DNA of 21,301 bases from a virus. The notes under the pieces are model-generated. The model did not search any database. It was given only the letters and a program-made list of their open reading frames with translations, and had not been told where the DNA came from. The stretch is from IMG/VR virus record IMGVR_UViG_3300021960_005611, positions 1 through 21,301 of that record, one strand, 5' to 3'. Within the stretch, counting starts at the first letter, position 1, and every line of letters begins with the position of its first letter. Made by a program: the position numbers and the translations under genes. This document shows positions 13,976 to 19,219 of the stretch, piece after piece.

Positions 13976-14636
13976 TCAACACTCCAAGTGCCCATTGTTT
14001 TTCTACACACCACCAACACCAGTTTTTAGCATTTGGTCCTTGTGTTTCGGAACAATGTTTTGTCCAATTTTCAGTTTTATCACCAGAACATATACAACTA
14101 TGTGTTAACGGATATATTTCATTCATTAAGAAACTATCTTTTTTATATTCAGAAACAATAAATTTTTTATCTACATTGTACCAAGGACATATTGTATAAC
14201 TTTCGCCTACTAGTGTAATATGAGTTAATTGGTCTACATCTCTTTCAGGTTTATAATAATTATATTTTGTTTGTATTTCTTTAGGTGGAGATAATGTGAT
14301 ACCTCTATAAAAAACATCTATATTATACTGTCGTTTATACTCTATAGTTTTACTTTTAAAAGTTGGTATTTTTGTTTCACCATCTGTGTAAATAAATTTT
14401 AATCTGGTATAAGAAGAACTAAATTTATCGAATAGTTTTTTACAGATATTGTCTGACCTAAAGCTGGCATATGGGTCACACACAGGTTCATCACCTGTAT
14501 TAATAAAAATATTTACTTTGTCTAGTTTACGAGATATCTTTAATTCATTTAACAATTTATAAATTAAAAGTGTCGAATCCATTCCTGAAGAATGGTTGAT
14601 TAATATATTTTTTGCACTATCCGGAACATATATCAT
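13968..14636 (-). CDS. PP-loop ATP pyrophosphatase, QueC-like
   Basis: 222 aa. 'ILINHSSGMDSTLLIYKL' (11-28) is the N-type PP-loop (Ser-x-Gly-x-Asp-Ser) that binds ATP and activates a carbonyl by adenylation. 'FINTGDEPVCDPYASFRSDNIC' follows as the second strand. The C-terminus has a likely zinc cluster in 'THSCICSG' (Cys181, Cys183), Cys195 and 'CWWC' (Cys207, Cys210), closely like the 'T.SC......C..C..C' end of QueC, which makes 7-cyano-7-deazaguanine. No QueD, QueE or transglycosylase is visible in the window, so a deazaguanine role is not shown. Amide or nitrile formation on another substrate is equally possible. ATGA overlap with the upstream radical SAM gene. Confidence 0.72.
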   Translation of the reverse strand: MIYVPDSAKNILINHSSGMDSTLLIYKLLNELKISRKLDKVNIFINTGDEPVCDPYASFRSDNICKKLFDKFSSSYTRLKFIYTDGETKIPTFKSKTIEYKRQYNIDVFYRGITLSPPKEIQTKYNYYKPERDVDQLTHITLVGESYTICPWYNVDKKFIVSEYKKDSFLMNEIYPLTHSCICSGDKTENWTKHCSETQGPNAKNWCWWCVEKQWALGVLND

Positions 14637-15814
14637 TTTCTAAGGCCTTCATGTTGTCGTACTGTAGTAAATTTATCTTTACCACATTGCCTAGAACAAA
14701 TGCGACAAGGCGACATGTCCCAACTTAAAGGTAATATATGTTGATACCAGTCTTCTTTTAGAATATCTATAAAGTCTTTTTCCCATGCAGGAATTAAATC
14801 TCTATGGTCTAACATCTCGTTTCCCATATGTTGATATTTTGTTTTTTCAGTTACATTATTAATTCTATGATATTCATTTGAACCAATCCAACAACAAGGA
14901 TGAACATAACCCATACAATCTAAGTAAACATCATTTCTTGCTTTTGTATGACAATATATTTTACCGGCAGATTCTTTTCTTGATTTTTCAGGATCCTCAA
15001 CAAATTTATTTTGATTTTTATTTGTTTGTATGTTAATTTCATCAGCAGATAAATCTTCAACTTTTTTACCGTCCCACAACTTATCTGTCCTATTTAAATC
15101 TTTAAATTCTTGTACATCCGTTTTTTCAGGTTGATATCTCATTACACTATAATTTCTTTTTTGCCAAGTATAATCAATACTATCTTTGCCATAAAATCTT
15201 TGTGTATTGACAGCAGTAAATCTTACAAATCCTAAATCTTTAGCAATTTGTTTACATTCTTCTTCTTGATGTTGATTGTGACCAAACCTAATAAATGACC
15301 ATTCAGCTCTTCCACCACCTTTCATAAATGCTGTAGCATTTTCTATAACTCTATGATATCTTGTATTTGTTCTATAGATATGGTGTGTGTCTTCTAATCC
15401 ATCAATTGCAAAATTCACTAGACCATTATAGGGAGCTAATAGTTTACCATAGTCATACCACCATTTGGCAGACCTCATACCTCCGTTAGTATAAATTTTT
15501 AAACTATCATCTTTGTTTTTTAAATGCCAATCTGTTAAAACATTAGTTAATGTGTATTCTGATATTTCGTAAATATCTTTAGCAAACATTGGGTCGCCCA
15601 TGTTACCACAGAATAATACAGCTTTGGCTTGTTTTTGGTAGTTTTGAAATATTTTTTTATATCTGTCAATGGTGATTTCGGTCAGACACAATTCTGGTCT
15701 TTCTTCTAACTCACCTTTCCGGTTAATTCTATTTCTTGAACATTGTACACATCTAGCGTTGCACTTGTCCGTTATTTCTATATGAAATGATAAAGGTTTT
15801 TCAAAGTCAAACAT
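14633..15814 (-). CDS. Radical SAM protein with SPASM-like C-terminal cluster
   Basis: 393 aa. 'ITDKCNARCVQCSRN' (14-28) supplies Cys18, Cys22 and Cys25 for the radical SAM cluster. 'LFCGNMGDP' (67-75) stands in the GGEP position. The C-terminal third has the SPASM-like set Cys288, Cys300, Cys307/308, then Cys370, Cys373 and Cys377 in 'CRICSRQC', matching sites for auxiliary iron-sulphur clusters. Proteins of this build modify peptides (for example peptide maturases) or alcohol groups. The substrate here is unknown and no small precursor gene lies beside it. The start at 15814 follows a 15-bp gap after the 173-aa gene, with AGGA about 13 bases upstream. Confidence 0.85.
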   Translation of the reverse strand: MFDFEKPLSFHIEITDKCNARCVQCSRNRINRKGELEERPELCLTEITIDRYKKIFQNYQKQAKAVLFCGNMGDPMFAKDIYEISEYTLTNVLTDWHLKNKDDSLKIYTNGGMRSAKWWYDYGKLLAPYNGLVNFAIDGLEDTHHIYRTNTRYHRVIENATAFMKGGGRAEWSFIRFGHNQHQEEECKQIAKDLGFVRFTAVNTQRFYGKDSIDYTWQKRNYSVMRYQPEKTDVQEFKDLNRTDKLWDGKKVEDLSADEINIQTNKNQNKFVEDPEKSRKESAGKIYCHTKARNDVYLDCMGYVHPCCWIGSNEYHRINNVTEKTKYQHMGNEMLDHRDLIPAWEKDFIDILKEDWYQHILPLSWDMSPCRICSRQCGKDKFTTVRQHEGLRK

Positions 15815-15829
15815 AACATGATTTAGTCC

Positions 15830-16351
15830 TTAAAATTGTGAAGTATATGAAATAATATCTTTAAAGGTTTCTGCTTTTCTAAGTTTAGCTTTTAATTCTC
15901 TATTATCTGATTCTTTCACAATAGGCAATTCAAATGCAGCTAGTTTAGCTTTGAACATCTGCTCTTTAATCAATTCATTATCATACTCTAATTTGTCATT
16001 AAAGATTTTCGACACCAATTCTTCCAGTGTGTAATCAATTTTAACTTCCACCTCTTTTACATTCGGTGCATTTGATTTAGATACTTTGATAATGCCTTCT
16101 TGTTTGGCAATATCAATCATTTCTTCTTTGAATCGTTTTCTTTGTTCATTACACCAATTATCAGTATAATGATGAATTTCGGGTAATGATTGAATAGATA
16201 GTAAATTTTTGTAATCAGGATGATTTTCGTCTAACTCTACGATATGTGGAAAAACTTCATTTTCTTTATCACCTTTTACAAAAACCTCAATTTGTGTTCT
16301 TTCATTATCACAAAATCTTGCTGAAACAAAATTGTCTTTTGTAATTTCCAT
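15830..16351 (-). CDS. Unrecognised 173-aa phage protein
   Basis: No known domain recognised. The N-terminal half looks beta-rich ('TQIEVFVKGDKENEVFPHIVEL', about residues 19-40), the middle has 'HHYTDNWCNEQRKRF', and the C-terminal half is charged and probably helical ('EELVSKIFNDKLEYDNELI'). The ending is 'FKDIISYTSQF'. No signal peptide or membrane segment is visible. It sits between an epimerase and a radical SAM enzyme but lacks enzyme motifs. It might be a substrate, adaptor or assembly protein; this is guesswork. The start is firm: TAATG overlap by one base with the epimerase stop, and GAGG eight bases upstream. Confidence 0.6.
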   Translation of the reverse strand: MEITKDNFVSARFCDNERTQIEVFVKGDKENEVFPHIVELDENHPDYKNLLSIQSLPEIHHYTDNWCNEQRKRFKEEMIDIAKQEGIIKVSKSNAPNVKEVEVKIDYTLEELVSKIFNDKLEYDNELIKEQMFKAKLAAFELPIVKESDNRELKAKLRKAETFKDIISYTSQF

Positions 16352-17076
16352 TAGTTTATCCTCTTTCCTATTTTGTTATCTAAGTATTGAAACAAATTTA
16401 TTTTTGGTTTCCATCCATATTTAGTCAAGATAGAGATGTCAGCTTTATTATCTTTTCTCTCGGTTTCTGGTCCTAATTTACTAGAAAACGATAACTTACA
16501 ATAATTCATAATATCTACTATTTTATTTGATATTCCTGTACCCATATCAATAACACCTGTTTCATTTGTATTCATCATCAATATAATAGCTTCGCATAAG
16601 TCATCCACATGTATAAAATCTCTACTATGGTCAACATTAATATATGGCACCACACCTTTGATAATTTGTGGTATTAACATGTTCTCCCGACCATTAGGTC
16701 CGTAAGATGTAGTAAATCTCATACCTAAACTGTTATCTGGAGCAAAATGTTCTAGTGAAAATTTACTAAATGCATATGGATTTCTCCATGGTTCATGTGC
16801 TGTGCTTGAACTTGCATATAATATTCTGGAGTTTTTATAATGTTCAAATATTCTTCGACTAACAATAACATTTTGTTTCCAATATTCAGCTGGATTGTCT
16901 AAAGATATTCTTACACCTGATAGTCCGGCTAAATGAATTACCACATCTATATTATCAGGTAACTTACATGTTAATAAATCTTCACCTAATTTTAAATCTA
17001 AACAAGTAACATTATCTAATTTATTTTTTAAATTAGAGCCTATGAAGCCCTCACTTCCAGTCAATAATATATTCAT
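16351..17076 (-). CDS. NAD-dependent nucleotide-sugar epimerase/dehydratase (extended SDR), short
   Basis: 241 aa, against 300-350 for most family members. 'MNILLTGSEGFIGSNL' (1-16) is the GxxGxxG NAD-binding loop. 'DVVIHLAGLSG' (44-54) is the next conserved strand. 'YASSSTAHEP' with 'NPYAFSK' supplies the catalytic Ser and Tyr101-x-x-x-Lys105. 'SRDFIHVDDLCEAI' (151-164) is the family's RDF-hV-D segment. The active site is intact and the shortening lies mainly in the C-terminal substrate-binding part. It probably makes or alters a nucleotide sugar for the glycosyltransferases downstream. It is the first accessory gene after the tail genes, one base after the stop of the structural gene. Confidence 0.85.
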   Translation of the reverse strand: MNILLTGSEGFIGSNLKNKLDNVTCLDLKLGEDLLTCKLPDNIDVVIHLAGLSGVRISLDNPAEYWKQNVIVSRRIFEHYKNSRILYASSSTAHEPWRNPYAFSKFSLEHFAPDNSLGMRFTTSYGPNGRENMLIPQIIKGVVPYINVDHSRDFIHVDDLCEAIILMMNTNETGVIDMGTGISNKIVDIMNYCKLSFSSKLGPETERKDNKADISILTKYGWKPKINLFQYLDNKIGKRIN

Positions 17077-17077
17077 A

Positions 17078-18010
17078 CTAAGATTTATTTATTTTTAAAT
17101 AATAAGTGTTTACTGTTGTTGACGAACCGTTTGGAAATTCTTGTGCTCTATAATCGTTAGCATTTACAAATCTTGTTTGATAATTACCAGAACCATTTAA
17201 TCTGGTATCACCCATACCTGTACCTCTGTTTGTACCTGAAGAGTAACTATAAGATAATGCATAACCATCAGTAGATGAAGCTGCTGTATATCTAACCCAT
17301 TCTTGAATTAATGATTCAAATGTTGCTTCTGGATAAGTTTGAAGATTATTTGAAGCGTCAACCAACATAGGAGTTGTATAAGATGTATCAGAACCATTAA
17401 CACTATGTAAATAATAATTTGTGATAGTAGTAGGTTGGTCTTGTGTTTCGGGAATACCTGAAGCTGTATATGCTGAAGTGTTTGCTCTAGTATCTGTAAA
17501 TACTGCCGTACTTGAACCACTAACTTCGGTAGCTCCAGTAACACTTGTTGATGTACTAATAAAATATGTTCCACCTTGTTGTGTGCCAGTAGAACCCGAA
17601 ACTAATAAATCTATCGCTGGATGTAAAAAGGTATCTTTTACATCTGCGAGTGACATAGCTTGAACTGCACCAGATGATGTGTAATAAACAGGCCAAGTCT
17701 TACCTGTATCTGTTGTAGGTGTTATTGAAGCTGTCGTTTGAGTTATTTTTGAATAGTTAACTGTAACGGTAGAGGGCTCTGCTGTTGTAGCTTCACTAGG
17801 AAATGCTGAAACACTTGTTGATTGAGCACCTGCCTGTAATCTAGTATCACTTAATGTACCTAAACTACCACCTGAACTAACAACTGATAATGATACACTA
17901 GGATTTAATGAGTATTGATAAACTATTTGGTCTACAATTTCTCCGACCATAGTTGTGGTCATCTCTTGTAGATTGCCTGAGTTATAGTAAAGTGGTTGTC
18001 TTACTGCCAT
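17078..18010 (-). CDS. Phage virion structural protein built of three repeats
   Basis: 310 aa, rich in Ser and Thr, with alternating beta pattern and no enzyme motif. It is made of three degenerate units of roughly 85-95 residues (about 6-89, 107-202 and 214-307). Each opens 'P.(Y/V)...S..(L/V)Q.(M/Y)', contains an Asp-Thr-Arg triplet (at 55, 173 and 268) and closes on a Tyr-rich strand (NYSKI, NYYLHS, TYYLKI). The composition and neighbours fit a tail-fibre or baseplate protein of marine T4-like phages. The exact position in the virion is unknown. GGAA lies about seven bases before the ATG. The 3' end carries a possible late promoter for the accessory genes. Confidence 0.7.
   Translation of the reverse strand: MAVRQPLYYNSGNLQEMTTTMVGEIVDQIVYQYSLNPSVSLSVVSSGGSLGTLSDTRLQAGAQSTSVSAFPSEATTAEPSTVTVNYSKITQTTASITPTTDTGKTWPVYYTSSGAVQAMSLADVKDTFLHPAIDLLVSGSTGTQQGGTYFISTSTSVTGATEVSGSSTAVFTDTRANTSAYTASGIPETQDQPTTITNYYLHSVNGSDTSYTTPMLVDASNNLQTYPEATFESLIQEWVRYTAASSTDGYALSYSYSSGTNRGTGMGDTRLNGSGNYQTRFVNANDYRAQEFPNGSSTTVNTYYLKINKS
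17086..17093 (-). promoter_or_regulatory. Late-promoter-like AATAAATA before the accessory chain
   Basis: AATAAATA on the minus strand, nine bases before the ATG at 17076. It lies within the last codons of the upstream structural gene (KINKS). It could start transcription of the 14-kb accessory chain, though the predicted leader is only about four bases. A chance match in A+T-rich coding sequence is possible. Confidence 0.3.
17090..17995 (-). repeat. Three tandem protein-level repeats in the structural gene
   Basis: Units at about 17744-17995, 17405-17692 and 17090-17371. They share an opening Pro-x-(Tyr)-x-x-x-S-x-x-(L/V)Q, a central Asp-Thr-Arg and a closing Asn/Thr-Tyr-Tyr strand. Similarity is at the protein level only; the DNA copies are diverged. 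Confidence 0.6.
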
Positions 18011-18029
18011 AATCTAATTCCATTTATTT

Positions 18030-19001
18030 TTAAGCACCAGCGCCATAAATTGTTTTCAAAGTGGTACCGGATGAGTTTAATATTTGTAATGTCACCAAAG
18101 ATTTTAATTCATTTTGACCAATAGCGTCACTTGCTATCATTGATTCTGTTATTGCGTCTATAGAACCTGTTGTTACAATTGTTCCTGTATTATCAGGTAT
18201 AGTTATAGTATTTGTACCTGTAGGGTCAGATACCGTAAGTGTCGTTCTATTTGAATCACTTGTAGAACCCTCATAAATTATTGTTCTATTTTGAGCAATA
18301 TATAAATTTGCGTCAATAGCTAAAGCAGCCGTAATTGCACCACCTGAAGCTGAAGAAGTTAAATATGGAAATCCACCTATTTCATTAACAGTTAAAAGTC
18401 CTGTTTGCGTTTCAAATGCATTTGCTCTAAATGAATCATTAATATTTAATCTAGTAGAATCTGTAGACCTTAAAGTATTACCTGATATCTCTACAGTACC
18501 TAAAGTGTGTGTTGCACCTGAACCTGTAATACTTGTTACTGTTATTGCACCAGCATTAAGTGTACCTGTTGTAATTAAATTTTCAGAACCAAAACTAATT
18601 GCCGTAGAATCTGTAGCAGTAATTGTGTTGCCAGATAATTGAAGACTGCCTGCATTTATTGTAGGTGTTGTTAAAGAAGTTGTTATTGTGACAGCACTTG
18701 GTAAACCAATTGTTAATGTATCTGTCGCACTTACAACCACTTCAATTTCATTTGAAGTACCAAATACTCTTAATACATCACCACCACCTATAATCTGTTG
18801 TGTTGATGTACTATCTTCTATTGTCCAACCAGCAGTAGATGTAGCAATACTAATTGTTTCATTCATAGCGTCAACTAAATTAGTTGCACTAATAGAAGCT
18901 GATAGATTTGCTTTATCACCAAAATCATTAGCCGCTAAGTCGTTAAACTCCGTTCTAAATGTTTCTAGCGTATCTGTTACTGCTATGTTTTTAACTGCCA
19001 T
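18030..19001 (-). CDS. Tail-fibre-like structural protein
   Basis: 323 aa, low complexity in Thr, Ser, Ile, Gly and Asn. The N-terminus 'MAVKNIAVTDTLETFRTEFNDLA' is very like the attachment segment of fibre-type proteins in T4-like marine phages, which commonly start 'MAVKNI.V.DTLETFR..FN'. The body is a series of short beta repeats, including two copies of '(L/I)SGNT(I/L)..TDST...(F/I)' at 122-137 and 172-187. 'TNTITIPDNTGTIVTTG' near the end is a common phage fibre motif ('tiTlPdatGtva'). It probably forms a trimeric fibre or baseplate spike. The start overlaps the 75-aa gene by 11 bp. The chance of host-range function is inferred. Confidence 0.75.
   Translation of the reverse strand: MAVKNIAVTDTLETFRTEFNDLAANDFGDKANLSASISATNLVDAMNETISIATSTAGWTIEDSTSTQQIIGGGDVLRVFGTSNEIEVVVSATDTLTIGLPSAVTITTSLTTPTINAGSLQLSGNTITATDSTAISFGSENLITTGTLNAGAITVTSITGSGATHTLGTVEISGNTLRSTDSTRLNINDSFRANAFETQTGLLTVNEIGGFPYLTSSASGGAITAALAIDANLYIAQNRTIIYEGSTSDSNRTTLTVSDPTGTNTITIPDNTGTIVTTGSIDAITESMIASDAIGQNELKSLVTLQILNSSGTTLKTIYGAGA
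18441..18638 (-). repeat. Pair of SGNT...TDST beta repeats in the fibre gene
   Basis: A 16-residue unit occurs at 18591-18638 and again at 18441-18488: (L/I)SGNT, two variable residues, then TDST. The spacing between units is 50 residues. It probably reflects repeated beta strands along a fibre. Confidence 0.55.
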
Positions 19002-19218
19002 TGATTAACTCTTTTATTAAACTTTTAATTTCTCTTAACTCGGTCTTTAAACTATTTATGTCTTTTACCGCTGTTCTAATTTGGTCACCATGTTGTTCTC
19101 TTGACCTAACTCTTTTCATATAAATTTCGTATTCTGTCACATTTGTGTTAACAATACCGTTTGAGTGTACATCTCTTACTAAACTTGTGTAACCTTCAAC
19201 TTTTAATCTTTGTGCCAT
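18991..19218 (-). CDS. Small structural-region protein with C-terminal coiled coil
   Basis: 75 aa from the ATG at 19218. A TTG at 19236 is less likely, since GGCGG sits seven bases before the ATG. It begins 'MAQRLKVEGYTSLVRDV' and ends in a heptad-like helix 'DINSLKTELREIKSLIKELI' (about 53-72), a probable coiled coil. Small proteins with this opening occur beside fibre and baseplate genes in T4-like marine phages, from memory rather than a search. The role is unknown; an adaptor or chaperone for the neighbouring fibre is possible. It lies one base after the large structural gene and overlaps the fibre gene by 11 bp. Confidence 0.65.
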   Translation of the reverse strand: MAQRLKVEGYTSLVRDVHSNGIVNTNVTEYEIYMKRVRSREQHGDQIRTAVKDINSLKTELREIKSLIKELINGS

Positions 19219-19219
19219 A

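Noticed and set aside
17308-17663. Same-strand shifted and antisense open frames within the triple-repeat structural gene
   Set aside because: Leu/Gln-rich or Val-rich shadow translations produced by the repetitive Thr/Ser codons of the real gene.
18688-19008. 106-codon plus-strand frame antisense to the fibre gene
   Set aside because: Shadow of low-complexity fibre coding sequence; no start signal.
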